From: Eubacterium maltosivorans
GTDB taxonomy: Bacteria; Bacillota; Clostridia; Eubacteriales; Eubacteriaceae
Length of the DNA: 64,000 nt
Direction: 5' to 3'
NCBI RefSeq assembly: GCF_002441855.2
Contig: NZ_CP029487.1
Location: forward strand, 1,178,001 to 1,242,000
The notes beneath the pieces are model-generated. The model searched no databases. It was not told the origin of the DNA and saw nothing but the letters and a program-made list of their open reading frames with translations. Made by a program: the position numbers and the translations under genes. Positions 39,571 through 48,444 of this stretch are shown in pieces. Position 1 is the first letter of the stretch; the number at the start of each line of letters is the position of its first letter.

Positions 39571-39616
39571 GCACCGCAGAATGGTTCTGGTTTTATTCAC
39601 GCCCACTCTACGGTGC
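39571..39616 (-). terminator. Probable terminator after the GH13-TadA gene
   Basis: GCACCGTAGA ... TTCTGCGGTGC stem with a long loop, followed on the minus strand by TTTTAAG. It lies 11 bp after the stop. Confidence 0.55.
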
Positions 39617-39626
39617 ATTATTTTAT

Positions 39627-40067
39627 CTAACGGTTGTTTTGAAAAAAACGTTCCAGCAGCTCCTGGCATTTCTCTTCACAGATTCCAGAATAAATCTCGG
39701 TTGCATTTGAGAGCATTGGATGTTTTCCAAGCTCTGCCGTTGTCTCAACACCGCCAAACCGGGTTTCCCACGTCCCGTAAACCAATTTTTTGATTCTGCT
39801 CTGGATAACCGCCCCCATACACATGGGACACGGCTCTGCAGTAACGTAAAGCTCACAGTCGTCCAGGCGCCAGCGCCCGAGCTTCCGGGAAGCTTCACGG
39901 ATTACCAGTATTTCGGCATGGGCGGTTGGATCCTGTAGCGTTTCTTTCTGGTTGTGGGCAGCTGCAATGATCTCTCCCTTTCGCACAATCACTGCCCCAA
40001 CAGGTACCTCACCTGCCTGGATTCCCTTCTCAGCCTCCTTTATAGCTTCAGACATAGTATCCTGCAT
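39627..40067 (-). CDS. tadA: Possible separately translated TadA from an internal start
   Basis: 146 residues from the internal ATG at 40067, close to the usual free-standing TadA length (about 150). AAAGGGGTGAGC upstream is a good SD and spacing. Predicted function: adenosine-to-inosine editing at tRNA wobble position 34. Whether it is made alone, only as part of the fusion, or both cannot be told from sequence. Confidence 0.5.
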   Translation of the reverse strand: MQDTMSEAIKEAEKGIQAGEVPVGAVIVRKGEIIAAAHNQKETLQDPTAHAEILVIREASRKLGRWRLDDCELYVTAEPCPMCMGAVIQSRIKKLVYGTWETRFGGVETTAELGKHPMLSNATEIYSGICEEKCQELLERFFQNNR

Positions 40068-41504
40068 GCTCACCCCTTTGGGGATTTCCAATGCCTGTTC
40101 GCATTTCACTTCTTGGGATTTGAGCTTTACAACAGACTGCTCCTCTGCCTGCGCAGTTATTTCCTCAACAGTAAGTCCGCAGCCCTCAGCGACCAGTACA
40201 CGTCCTGAATCTCCAGGGATTTCAACACTGCCATCACACTCTATCATTTCATCGTTATACAAATCCCTGAATTTTCCTCTCAGGTCATGATGCTCGACTC
40301 TGACAGGACTCTCTTCGCTGTTAAACAGGGCGTAAACCTGTTCATTTTCAAAACGCCTTATAAACCCCATCTGCTGCGATTTTACAAACAATTCCCTATA
40401 ATCACCGTAGCGAAGGGCTCTCGATGATCTTCTAACCGCAGCCATACGGCAGATTTTCTGATATAAATCACACTGCTCATCAAAATGCATGCTTTCATAA
40501 TTTGGTCTGAGCGGCGCGTCTGTTCCATTTCCTTTCACACCCTTAGCGCCCTGTTCGCTGCCATAGTAAATCGAAGGGATTCCCGGCATTGTATAAAGCA
40601 TCAGATAAAGGGGATACAACCATGCCTCGCGGGTTAAGGTTGACGCTACCCGGTCCACATCATGGTTATCCACAAAATTAAAAGTATAAAAATCTTTATA
40701 AATGCCATAGTCGCCAAAAAGACGGTTCAGCGAAAAGGAAATCTCGAAATAATTTTTAGTGTTCAGGCTGGAATACAGCCCTTTATAGTCCTCGTAATTG
40801 GTTACAGAATCAAGATGCCCTTCCTGCACCAGCACATTATAATCGCCGTGAACGCTTTCTCCGACAAACCAAAAATCCTGTTTCAGATTTTTCGAAAAAT
40901 CACAGAGCTCTCTCAAAAACTCAGTATTCATCACATTGGCCGCATCCATTCGAACGCCGTCTATATGAAATGATTCAATCCAAAAATACATGACTTTCTT
41001 TAAATAATCCTTCACCTCGGGATTATAAAGGTTCAGCTTGACAAGATTATCGTGGCCAGCCCAATTTTCATAGCTAAAGCCATCATTAAAGCTGTTGTTT
41101 CCCCAAAAGTTAACGCTCAGAAACCAGTCTTTATATCGTGAGTTTTCCCGGTTTTGCTTCATGTCCTGGAAGGCAAAAAAATCTCTGCCCACATGATTAA
41201 ACACGCAGTCCAGCACAACCCTAAAGCCGCTATCATGCAACTTATTCACAAGCATGGTTAAATCTTCATTTGTTCCTAAACGTTTATCAACCGTATAATA
41301 ATCTGTTGTGTCATATCCATGAGATATTGAGCTGAACAGCGGTCCAAGCAAAATAGTGTTAATGCCCAACTTTTTTAAGTATTCCAAGAGATTTTCAATT
41401 TTCCAGAGACGGTGTTCAGGTTGTCCGCACCGCTCCTGGTATTCCTCGGCTCCGGCAAAGCCCATTGTAAAAATATGATACACGTTAAAGTCGCCAAAAT
41501 CCAT
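39627..41504 (-). CDS. Fusion protein: GH13 alpha-amylase-type glycosidase + tRNA adenosine deaminase TadA
   Basis: 625 residues in one open frame. Residues about 1-450 are a GH13 barrel with all four conserved regions: DCVFNHVG, GVRMDAANV (nucleophile Asp187), FVGESV (acid Glu216) and FVDNHD (Asp282). This is the small intracellular cyclomaltodextrinase/neopullulanase style, with no signal peptide. Residues 480-625 are a full TadA: HAE at 529-531, PCPMC with Cys559/562 and Glu531 for catalysis. TadA makes inosine-34 in tRNA-Arg(ACG). At codon 480 there is an ATG (40067) with AAAGGGG 5 nt upstream, so TadA may also be made alone. SD GGGAGGA precedes the full start. Confidence 0.9.
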   Translation of the reverse strand: MDFGDFNVYHIFTMGFAGAEEYQERCGQPEHRLWKIENLLEYLKKLGINTILLGPLFSSISHGYDTTDYYTVDKRLGTNEDLTMLVNKLHDSGFRVVLDCVFNHVGRDFFAFQDMKQNRENSRYKDWFLSVNFWGNNSFNDGFSYENWAGHDNLVKLNLYNPEVKDYLKKVMYFWIESFHIDGVRMDAANVMNTEFLRELCDFSKNLKQDFWFVGESVHGDYNVLVQEGHLDSVTNYEDYKGLYSSLNTKNYFEISFSLNRLFGDYGIYKDFYTFNFVDNHDVDRVASTLTREAWLYPLYLMLYTMPGIPSIYYGSEQGAKGVKGNGTDAPLRPNYESMHFDEQCDLYQKICRMAAVRRSSRALRYGDYRELFVKSQQMGFIRRFENEQVYALFNSEESPVRVEHHDLRGKFRDLYNDEMIECDGSVEIPGDSGRVLVAEGCGLTVEEITAQAEEQSVVKLKSQEVKCEQALEIPKGVSMQDTMSEAIKEAEKGIQAGEVPVGAVIVRKGEIIAAAHNQKETLQDPTAHAEILVIREASRKLGRWRLDDCELYVTAEPCPMCMGAVIQSRIKKLVYGTWETRFGGVETTAELGKHPMLSNATEIYSGICEEKCQELLERFFQNNR

Positions 41505-41558
41505 AGGGTTCCTCCCGCTAATGCTATTTTTTTAATTATAACACTTTTTTCTTTAATA

Positions 41559-42176
41559 TTATGTAATTTTCTCAATCTTAACAGGTTTTTCTTTTAGTAA
41601 ATAGATCGCGTTGCAAATCTTTGTAAGCTCATCCCGGTTGTGGCTTACATAGATAACTGTTTTAGGATCTTGCCGCCAAAGGCGTTTAAAATCTTCAGTC
41701 AGCCGGTCTTTAAGCTCAAAGTCCAGACTGCTGAAGGGCTCGTCCATCAACAATAAGCTCGAAGGATAACAAAAAGCCCTGGCAATAGAAACACGCTGAC
41801 GCATTCCTCCGCTCAGAGCCTTTGGATAATAATCTGCATACGCCGCTAAACCCACCATCTCAAGAATGGGCGTCACCATCGATTCCTGCTCTTTGTCCAG
41901 CACAAAGCAAAGATTTTGTTTTACTGTCCGCCAAGGTAAAAGGCGGTCCTCCTGAAAAATATAGGAAACTTTCCCGTCCTCCACCCCTTCAATAATGCCA
42001 TCATCTGGTGCCGTGACACCGGCCAGCAGATTCAGCAGTGTCGTTTTCCCGCTACCAGACGGTCCCATGATGCCCGTAATTTTATTTTCAGGAAATTTTA
42101 TACTGAAATCATGATAAATCACTTCGTTTCCGTACGCCTTTGTCAGATTTTTTATTTTAATATCCATAATCATCAC
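41559..42176 (-). CDS. ABC transporter ATPase, NitT/TauT (SsuB/ThiZ-like) family
   Basis: 205 residues, short for the family. It has Walker A GPSGSGKTT, Q-loop YIFQEDRLLPWRTV, signature LSGGMRQR, Walker B LLLMDEPFSSLD and H-loop IYVSHNRDEL. The frame begins at a GTG at 42176, but ATG 42173 or 42167 are equally possible; all overlap the permease gene end. It is the last gene of a substrate-binding protein/permease/ATPase cassette. The substrate is unknown. Confidence 0.9.
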   Translation of the reverse strand: MMIMDIKIKNLTKAYGNEVIYHDFSIKFPENKITGIMGPSGSGKTTLLNLLAGVTAPDDGIIEGVEDGKVSYIFQEDRLLPWRTVKQNLCFVLDKEQESMVTPILEMVGLAAYADYYPKALSGGMRQRVSIARAFCYPSSLLLMDEPFSSLDFELKDRLTEDFKRLWRQDPKTVIYVSHNRDELTKICNAIYLLKEKPVKIEKIT

Positions 42177-42939
42177 CGGCCTTTATTTTTCTCAAAAACC
42201 AAACGGTCAGTTTCTCAAGGGTAAAACTGCATATTACGACAATCAATGTCCATGAAAACAATGTCTCTGTCTCCAGATATACCTTAGCATAATATAGGTT
42301 CATCCCAACAGAGGGAAGCGCATTGGCCAAAACCTCAGAGGTTACGGTTGATCGCCAGCCCATTCCGATAACGTTCATTAACGCAGATGCAAAGTAGGGC
42401 TTCAACGTTGGCAGGTAAATATCCTTAAGAACCCATTTAAAAGGCACATGATACAGCGCAGCCATCTCCAGAAGATTGCTGCTGGTATTTTGGATGCCCT
42501 CCACCACGTTTGTCCAGGTAATGGGAAAACAAACTAAAAAGGTTACCATCAGCGGCACCCAGCCTGACTGAATCCAAAGGTTAATCAGAATACTGACCGA
42601 TACCACCGGCAGAGTCCTCACCACCGTAACAAAGGGCAGCATCAGCTCATAGAGAATACGGTTAAGCCCGCTGAGCATCCCCACCGCCATGCCAAGCGCC
42701 ACAGAAACGGCAATTCCGCCAAAAACCCGAATCAGGGTCATGCCAAGGTCTTTAAAAAAACCCGCCTCGCTAATCACACCGGCGACACCGGTTAAGGTTA
42801 CCAACGGCGATGGCAAAACAAGACTGTTTCCTACCATGCTGGCACCAAGCTGCCAAACCCCAACCCAAAAAAGGATTGCCAGAAGTTTAAGAACTCCTGG
42901 CGGCATTTTTTTAATATGTGAGTCCGTAGAAATCTTCAC
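42157..42939 (-). CDS. ABC transporter permease, NitT/TauT (SsuC/ThiX-like) family
   Basis: 260 residues, about six membrane helices, with the permease loop EMAALYHVPFKWVLKDIYLP. It starts with GTG at 42939 (AGGAGG 11 nt upstream), overlapping the end of the binding-protein gene by 29 bp and the ATPase gene by about 20 bp, so the three are tightly coupled. Confidence 0.92.
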   Translation of the reverse strand: MKISTDSHIKKMPPGVLKLLAILFWVGVWQLGASMVGNSLVLPSPLVTLTGVAGVISEAGFFKDLGMTLIRVFGGIAVSVALGMAVGMLSGLNRILYELMLPFVTVVRTLPVVSVSILINLWIQSGWVPLMVTFLVCFPITWTNVVEGIQNTSSNLLEMAALYHVPFKWVLKDIYLPTLKPYFASALMNVIGMGWRSTVTSEVLANALPSVGMNLYYAKVYLETETLFSWTLIVVICSFTLEKLTVWFLRKIKAGDDYGY

Positions 42940-43915
42940 CTGGCACCTTTCCTCCTACTGATTTCGGTTCAAAAGAAGCCAGAATATCAAAGTATTTTTG
43001 CAGGTCGCCTTTGGCGTCAGACGGCGTAATAAAAACAATGCTGCAATTCGGAATCGCTTTCTGAGCCATCTGCTGATTATCCATGATTTTTGCTTCCACA
43101 ACATCATTAGCGGCACGCTCATCAGCAACATTGATCGTTTCAACTGAGGTTTTATACGCTTCCATAAACTTTTTGACAATCGTTGGATTCTTTTCAGACC
43201 ATTCTTTATTGACTACCACACAGCCCATTTCAAGCTTTGTTCCATCTGTGGCTTTTTCCCAGGCATCCGTCATATCAACAGCTACCTTCAAGTTTTCATT
43301 TTTAGCAAGGGTTGCTGTGGCAAAAGGCTGCGGCAGCATGGCAATAGAGCCTTCTCCTGACGCAAGCTTAGCGGCCGCTTCACTGTGTTCTCCAAACCAT
43401 TCAATGGTTACGTCAGTTCCTGGCGTCAGGCCATTTTTGTCTAACAGATAGTTTAAAACATACTCGGGTGTAGAACCCTGTCCAGTCGCATAAATGGTTT
43501 TTCCTTTGAGATCCGCCATAGAATTGATATTCTCATTTTTATCTGCTACTATAGATAAAGTTCCCAATGTATTCACAGCGCCTAAAATAACCTTACCCTC
43601 TGTTTTATTATACAGAGTAGCGGCCAGATTAGTTGGCACCGCCGCGATCTGATAATCACCATTAATAATTCCCGCCGTTACCTGGTCGGGGGCTGTGGCG
43701 ATTGTCCATTCCGGTTCTACCTGTTCTCCCAGTTCCACACCTTCAGTAATCATTTCTGCCATACCCATTCCAGTGGGGCCAGATAAAGCCGCAATTTTAA
43801 CTGTTTGAGGTTCTGGCTTCGGTTCTTCCTCAACCTGTTTTGTTGAGCAGCCAGCGCTCATTAAAATCACTGCCAAAAGGCAACCGACAACAGCAAGCCA
43901 TCTTTTCTTTTTCAT
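42911..43915 (-). CDS. ABC transporter substrate-binding lipoprotein, NMT1/ThiY/SsuA-like
   Basis: 334 residues. A lipoprotein signal (VILMSAGCS) is followed by an NMT1/THI5-like periplasmic-binding fold (TVKIAALSGPTGMGMAEMI, KTIYATGQGSTPEYVLNYLL). Relatives bind sulfonates, nitrate, pyrimidine precursors of thiamine, riboflavin or guanidine-like compounds; sequence alone does not say which. It is first in the cassette, with SD AAAGGAG, and sits behind a structured 170-nt leader that ends in a terminator, so it is probably under riboswitch-type control. Confidence 0.9.
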   Translation of the reverse strand: MKKKRWLAVVGCLLAVILMSAGCSTKQVEEEPKPEPQTVKIAALSGPTGMGMAEMITEGVELGEQVEPEWTIATAPDQVTAGIINGDYQIAAVPTNLAATLYNKTEGKVILGAVNTLGTLSIVADKNENINSMADLKGKTIYATGQGSTPEYVLNYLLDKNGLTPGTDVTIEWFGEHSEAAAKLASGEGSIAMLPQPFATATLAKNENLKVAVDMTDAWEKATDGTKLEMGCVVVNKEWSEKNPTIVKKFMEAYKTSVETINVADERAANDVVEAKIMDNQQMAQKAIPNCSIVFITPSDAKGDLQKYFDILASFEPKSVGGKVPGEDFYGLTY

Positions 43916-43967
43916 TTCAAAGCTCCTTTAAACGTTATTGTGAATGTATACCCATAAAAATAAAAAA

Positions 43968-44085
43968 ACTTCCAGCCGTGGCAGGAAGTATGTAACCTAA
44001 AAGGAACCCATGCATAGCATGCGCTTTTGATTTCATCTTCCTTCCAAATCAGGCTGCTAAGCCTTCTCTGTTAGGGTATTCTATC
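43968..44085 (-). promoter_or_regulatory. Unassigned structured leader with terminator (candidate riboswitch) of the ABC cassette
   Basis: Predicted helices on the minus-strand RNA: a closing stem CCTAA/TTAGG (tops at 44071-44075 and 43996-44000). Inside it are three hairpins: AGGCT-loop-AGCCT (44051-44064), GATTT ... AAATC (44029-44050) and CATGC-TAT-GCATG (44009-44021). Then comes a terminator stem ACTTCC ... GGAAGT (43968-43989) with TTTTTTTATTTTT. Read by eye it matches none of the known classes I could recall (TPP, SAM, FMN, guanidine, purine, T-box). The ligand, if any, is unknown. Confidence 0.55.
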
Positions 44086-44091
44086 GGTTTT

Positions 44092-44120
44092 AGTATATCA
44101 CAGCTCTAATTTTCTGGCAA
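44092..44120 (-). promoter_or_regulatory. Sigma-A promoter of the ABC cassette leader
   Basis: Minus strand TTGCCA (44120-44115), 17 nt, TATACT (44097-44092); start near 44085. Confidence 0.7.
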
Positions 44121-44157
44121 GGATTACATTTTTTCTCTTTTTGGCGTTGTTTTACAC

Positions 44158-44205
44158 AAAAAACAGCAAGGCAGCGTTTAAAAGCTCTGCCTCGCTGTTT
44201 TAAAT
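44158..44205 (-). terminator. Terminator of the alcohol dehydrogenase gene
   Basis: AACAGCGAGGCAG ... CTGCCTTGCTGTT stem followed on the minus strand by TTTTTTGTG. Confidence 0.85.
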
Positions 44206-45321
44206 TTACTTAGATATGTTATTAAGAATTTCCAGTACTTCCTCCGCAGTTGGCATTAAAGGCGTTGTTTGGGTACAGGTATCGACCAGAGCATTCTCTG
44301 CAAGCTGACGTTTTCCAGCCTCGAATTCATTTCTGTCCATTCCCCACGCAATCAAAGAGGTTGGCATTTCCATTTTTTTCATAATATCCCGGATATAGGC
44401 AATAAGCTTATCTACAGCATTTCTGGATGTATCTGTAAAAGGTGAAATCCCTGTTACCTTAGCGAGCTGTGCGTAACGATTCAGGCATCCATCATCACGG
44501 CTGTTAAAGGTAACAACATGTGGCAGCAAGATTGCGTTGGCAAGCCCGTGTGGGATATGAAACATACCGCCCAGGTTATGTGCAATACCATGGTTAATGC
44601 CAAGGCCAGCTTTATTAAAAGCCATCCCCGCCATAGTAGACGCTACCTGCATCTGTTCACGATGGTAAGTATTATCTGGATCATTATATGTGATTAGAAG
44701 AGACTGGGTGATAATTTGAACAGACTTTTCAGCAAAGCAGTCTGAAAAATTATCTCTTCCCTGGGCTACATAAGCTTCCAGAGCGTGCGTTAATACATCA
44801 ATACCGGTATTGGCCACAATTGGCTTAGGAACACTTCTTGTGAAATCCGGGTTTAAAAGCGCCACAGCCGGCAGCATCATTGGATCTGCAAAGAGATGCT
44901 TGACCTTTGCCTGTAAATCAGTGATAACCGTGGCAGCGGTTGCATCTGAACCGGTACCACTTGTGGTTGGAATCGCAATAAATTCAAAAACCTTACCTGT
45001 TTGCTTGGCAGTAAAGAAAAGAATCGCTTTAGCCGCGTCGATGGCTGATCCTCCGCCAAAGGCGACAATCACATCACAGTTGCCTGCCATAAGCCGTTTC
45101 ATCCCTGCCGCCACCTCTTCGAGCGGTGGATCTGGTACCACATCGGTAAACAGCTCCACTTTATTCGAATCGTCGATCTCTTTTAAAATTTTAGTTATCG
45201 ACTGGTTTTCGGCAAGAAATTTGTCACAGACAATGAAGATTCCCTTATTCTTATATTGATTAAAATATTCAAGACAGTCAACGCCGCTGATGACCTTTGT
45301 ATTTAATTCAAAAACTTCCAT
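44206..45321 (-). CDS. Iron-containing alcohol dehydrogenase (EutG/PduQ-like)
   Basis: 371 residues from ATG 45321, chosen for AGGAGG 7 nt upstream. Group III ADH: NAD loop VAFGGGSAIDAAKAI, then PTTSGTGSDATAATVI. The metal-binding histidines are in GINHGIAHNLGGMFHIPHG with the upstream Asp in NTGIDVLTHALEA. It interconverts aldehydes and primary alcohols with NAD(P)H. It is similar to the propanol/ethanol dehydrogenases of microcompartment pathways, but no shell genes are nearby. It is a single gene with its own terminator, and probably disposes of reducing power. Confidence 0.92.
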   Translation of the reverse strand: MEVFELNTKVISGVDCLEYFNQYKNKGIFIVCDKFLAENQSITKILKEIDDSNKVELFTDVVPDPPLEEVAAGMKRLMAGNCDVIVAFGGGSAIDAAKAILFFTAKQTGKVFEFIAIPTTSGTGSDATAATVITDLQAKVKHLFADPMMLPAVALLNPDFTRSVPKPIVANTGIDVLTHALEAYVAQGRDNFSDCFAEKSVQIITQSLLITYNDPDNTYHREQMQVASTMAGMAFNKAGLGINHGIAHNLGGMFHIPHGLANAILLPHVVTFNSRDDGCLNRYAQLAKVTGISPFTDTSRNAVDKLIAYIRDIMKKMEMPTSLIAWGMDRNEFEAGKRQLAENALVDTCTQTTPLMPTAEEVLEILNNISK

Positions 45322-45447
45322 GTTACCCTCCTGGTATTTATCCATAAACGTAAAGCTTCCAGTATAGAATGTTAATTTATTTTAACCTTTCATTTCACTT
45401 TTCAAAAGAAAAAAACCCGTCGACATCATATAAATTTTTGGAATAAA

Positions 45448-45475
45448 AAAGACCAAGGCCTGAGCCTTGGTCCCA
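45448..45475 (-). terminator. Terminator of lon
   Basis: GACCAAGGC-CTGA-GCCTTGGTC hairpin followed on the minus strand by TTTTTTATTCC. Confidence 0.88.
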
Positions 45476-45482
45476 TTAATCT

Positions 45483-47870
45483 TTATAAAATCATTGAAGG
45501 GGTATGATCCTTATCTTCCGGTTTATTTAATAAAACATCAAATTTCAGATCACATTCTGGTAAATCAACACCAAGCGCTTCTTTCAGCACATCTTCAATG
45601 GTGTCGACAAAAACAAAGGTTAATTCGTTGCGCACTTCTTCTGGAATATCTTCAATGTCTTTTTGATTTTCTTTTGGCAGCAGTACCTTTTCAATACCAC
45701 TGCGATGAGCCGCAATAACCTTCTCCTTGATTCCACCAACCGGCAGCACCTGACCACTCAGGGTAATCTCACCAGTCATAGACAGCTTGCTATCTACCGG
45801 TTTACCGAGAACTAAGGAGGCCAGAGCAGTCGTTAGCGTTACACCTGCACTTGGACCATCCTTTGGTGTTGCTCCGGAAGGTACATGGATATGCGTATCG
45901 TAGGAGAAATAGTTAAACCCATTGCTTTCACCACCGAGGCGGGAACGAATCAAGCTCATGGCAATGGTTGCGCTTTCCTTCATAACATCGCCCAACTGGC
46001 CGGTTAAGGTCAGCTTTCCGTTTCCCGGCATAATAGTGGCCTCTGTAAAAAGGATTTCCCCTCCGACAGCGGTCCACGCCATACCGGTTACAACGCCGGG
46101 TTTATTATTTTCGCCCGCTTTTTCATGGCGTCGGGTCTTGTTGCCAAGAATTTCTCTTAGATTGTCTTTTGTAACTGCCAGCTCTTCGCACTTTCCGGAA
46201 ACAATGCGTTCCGTTGCCACACGGGCAATCTTCGCCAATTGCTTGGTCAGTCCTCGAACACCCGCTTCTGCGGTATAGTCTTCAATGATCTGAAGCAGCG
46301 CTTCGTCGCTGATGGTCAGCTGACTTGCACTAAGACCATGGTCGTCTAATACCTTCGGAATCAGATGATCCTTGGCAATATGCAGTTTTTCACGGTTTGT
46401 ATAGCTGGAAAGCTCAATGATTTCCGCCCTGTCTAAAAGCGGTGCTGGAATGGTGCTTAAATCATTGGCAGTCGCGATAAAGAAAACGTCGGATAAATCA
46501 TACGGTACTTCCAGATAATGATCTGCAAACGTGTTGTTCTGTTCAGGGTCTAAAACTTCCAAAAGTGCCGCCGATGGGTCACCTTGATTTGAAATACCCA
46601 GCTTGTCAATTTCATCCAGAATGAAAACTGGGTTCATGGTTCCAGCATCATTGATTCCCTTGATAATACGGCCTGGCAAAGCGCCAACATAAGTCCGGCG
46701 ATGCCCGCGGATTTCAGATTCATCCCGGACGCCGCCAAGACTGACACGCACGTATTCACGATCCAGCGCTTCGGCAATACTCTTTCCAAGACTTGTTTTA
46801 CCAGTTCCCGGAGGTCCGGCAAGCAGCAGAATGGAGCCCTGTTTATCTTCCTTCAGCTTCATAACAGCTAAATGCTCAATGATACGTTTTTTTACATCAT
46901 CAATACCATAATGGTGCGAATCAAGGACGTTTCTGGCCTTATCGATATCAATTTCCTTAATTTCACTGTGCCACGGCAGTTCTAGCAACAAATCGAGGTA
47001 ATTCTGAATTACGTTAACTTCAGCGCTTCCCTGAGCCGCAGCCTCTAGCTTTTTAAGCTCTTTCATTGCTACCTTTCGGACTTTTTCAGGCATATCGGAT
47101 TCTTCGATACGTTTTCTGTAATCTGCTTCTTCCTCCTCTTCAGAGTCCATTTCACCTAACTCTGCACGAATATTTTTCAATTGCTCTCTGAGCATGGCTT
47201 CACGGTAAGCTTTATCCTTTTGCTTGGAATATTTCTTGCTAATCTCCAACTGCAAATGTACCGAGTCTTTTTCGCGGATCACATAGTCGATAAATTTAAG
47301 TGCCCGTTCTTTTTCTGAGTCGATTTCCAAAAGTTCCTGCTTGCTGGAAATCGGAATGCCCATCATGGGGACGGTATAGCCGATCACTTCTTCAATCGAA
47401 TGGAACCCTTCGAGAAGCTTGACAAAATAATCCGCTCCTTTGAAGTTACGTCCAATATCTCCCATGATACCCTTGATATAGTCAATCATTTCTGCCTGCT
47501 CGGTTTCATCCAAATCATGAATATCCTCGAGTTCATAATAATCGCCCACAAGTCCTTCACCATCATTGACAATATTGCTGACGCGCACTCTTCCTAATGT
47601 ATTAATATCAATAATATAACCATTGTCTGCCCGCTGAATATTATCAAAATTCAGCAGTACTCCAACAGAGTAAAAAGAATCTCCCGTCAGGAGGTCGTAC
47701 GCATGATAATCTTTTGTCGTAACACCAACAGCCAGGGTGTCATTGCGAACGATCAGTTTTTTTATATTTTGGCCAATCACTTCATTTACAAAAATACGGC
47801 TTGCTACACCAGGATAGATAACCGTTTCGGTAATTGGAATGATTGCTGTATGCTTCATTTCTAAATTCAT
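45483..47870 (-). CDS. lon: ATP-dependent protease Lon
   Basis: 795 residues from ATG 47870 (SD GAGGAGG). N-terminal substrate-recognition domain (about 1-190) and coiled coil, then AAA+ with Walker A GPPGTGKT at 352-359 and Walker B PVFILDEIDKLG. The C-terminal protease domain has the Ser674-Lys715 dyad (KDGPSAGVT; GGIKEKVIAAHRSG). It degrades damaged and regulatory proteins in the cytoplasm. It is followed by its own terminator. The marR gene starts just upstream on the same strand, 36 bp away, so the two could be one transcript. Confidence 0.97.
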   Translation of the reverse strand: MNLEMKHTAIIPITETVIYPGVASRIFVNEVIGQNIKKLIVRNDTLAVGVTTKDYHAYDLLTGDSFYSVGVLLNFDNIQRADNGYIIDINTLGRVRVSNIVNDGEGLVGDYYELEDIHDLDETEQAEMIDYIKGIMGDIGRNFKGADYFVKLLEGFHSIEEVIGYTVPMMGIPISSKQELLEIDSEKERALKFIDYVIREKDSVHLQLEISKKYSKQKDKAYREAMLREQLKNIRAELGEMDSEEEEEADYRKRIEESDMPEKVRKVAMKELKKLEAAAQGSAEVNVIQNYLDLLLELPWHSEIKEIDIDKARNVLDSHHYGIDDVKKRIIEHLAVMKLKEDKQGSILLLAGPPGTGKTSLGKSIAEALDREYVRVSLGGVRDESEIRGHRRTYVGALPGRIIKGINDAGTMNPVFILDEIDKLGISNQGDPSAALLEVLDPEQNNTFADHYLEVPYDLSDVFFIATANDLSTIPAPLLDRAEIIELSSYTNREKLHIAKDHLIPKVLDDHGLSASQLTISDEALLQIIEDYTAEAGVRGLTKQLAKIARVATERIVSGKCEELAVTKDNLREILGNKTRRHEKAGENNKPGVVTGMAWTAVGGEILFTEATIMPGNGKLTLTGQLGDVMKESATIAMSLIRSRLGGESNGFNYFSYDTHIHVPSGATPKDGPSAGVTLTTALASLVLGKPVDSKLSMTGEITLSGQVLPVGGIKEKVIAAHRSGIEKVLLPKENQKDIEDIPEEVRNELTFVFVDTIEDVLKEALGVDLPECDLKFDVLLNKPEDKDHTPSMIL

Positions 47871-47905
47871 AAATGTCCTCCTCAATTTTATTTAAATCCA
47901 TAACG

Positions 47906-48325
47906 TTAATTTAGTTTATTTAACAGGGTAATAAGTGTATTAATTTCCGACTCATCCAGACAGGCTTCAATGCGTTCGATCAGTCGAAGCTGTGTCAATT
48001 CCTCTGCCCGAGCAATGCGTTTCCCTTTGGGTGTCAGGTGGATATAGCACACCCTCTTATCTTTATCCGATTTTTCTTTGTAAACACAATCCCAGGAAAT
48101 AAACTTATTGATCACTTCCGTTATGGTTGGCTTAGAATTTGATGTAAAATCAGCCAGCTTGCTAAAGGTCATATCATTATTTTCATCAATGATCCGTAAA
48201 TAATAAACCTGCTTACGAGTCAATGCTTTGGCTTGGCATTCGTGGCTGATGGTCTCGCTACACTGGCTTCCTAGTTCTAAAAGCTTCATGTAAGCCTGAT
48301 AGAGCTCATGTCTTTTACATGTCAT
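47906..48325 (-). CDS. MarR-family transcriptional regulator
   Basis: 139 residues from ATG 48325, preceded by AAAGGTGG; a GTG nine bases earlier lacks SD spacing. It is a winged-helix MarR protein (TFSKLADFTSNSKPTITEVINKFISWDCV, KSDKDKRVCYIHLTPKGKRIA). Cys residues at the N-terminus and in HECQAK might sense redox state or metal. The upstream DNA holds an AGTTAG ... CTAACT repeat that recurs in the iron island, so it may control that island as well as itself (inference). It lies just before lon. Confidence 0.9.
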   Translation of the reverse strand: MTCKRHELYQAYMKLLELGSQCSETISHECQAKALTRKQVYYLRIIDENNDMTFSKLADFTSNSKPTITEVINKFISWDCVYKEKSDKDKRVCYIHLTPKGKRIARAEELTQLRLIERIEACLDESEINTLITLLNKLN

Positions 48326-48352
48326 TTTGTCCACCTTTTACCATAATTAATT

Positions 48353-48371
48353 AGTTAGCATTAACCTAACT
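48353..48371. promoter_or_regulatory. Putative MarR operator upstream of marR
   Basis: Inverted repeat AGTTAG, 7 nt, CTAACT in the marR upstream region. Related GTTAG/CTAAC repeats occur at 50175-50196 and 52309-52335. Half-site spacings differ by about one base between sites. Confidence 0.4.
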
Positions 48372-48444
48372 TTACAAACATAATTATAGCCCCATCCCGA
48401 CCTAGTGTCAAGACAGGGCTTCTTTACCTAAAGTTTTAATTAAG

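Noticed and set aside
43968-44085. TPP riboswitch
   Set aside because: A CUGAUUUGG-like segment is present, but the AUGCCAGCG/AGGGA side and the CUGAGA side of the TPP core are missing.
44206-45321. Part of a bacterial microcompartment operon
   Set aside because: The dehydrogenase resembles EutG/PduQ, but no shell protein, aldehyde dehydrogenase or cobalamin diol dehydratase gene is near.
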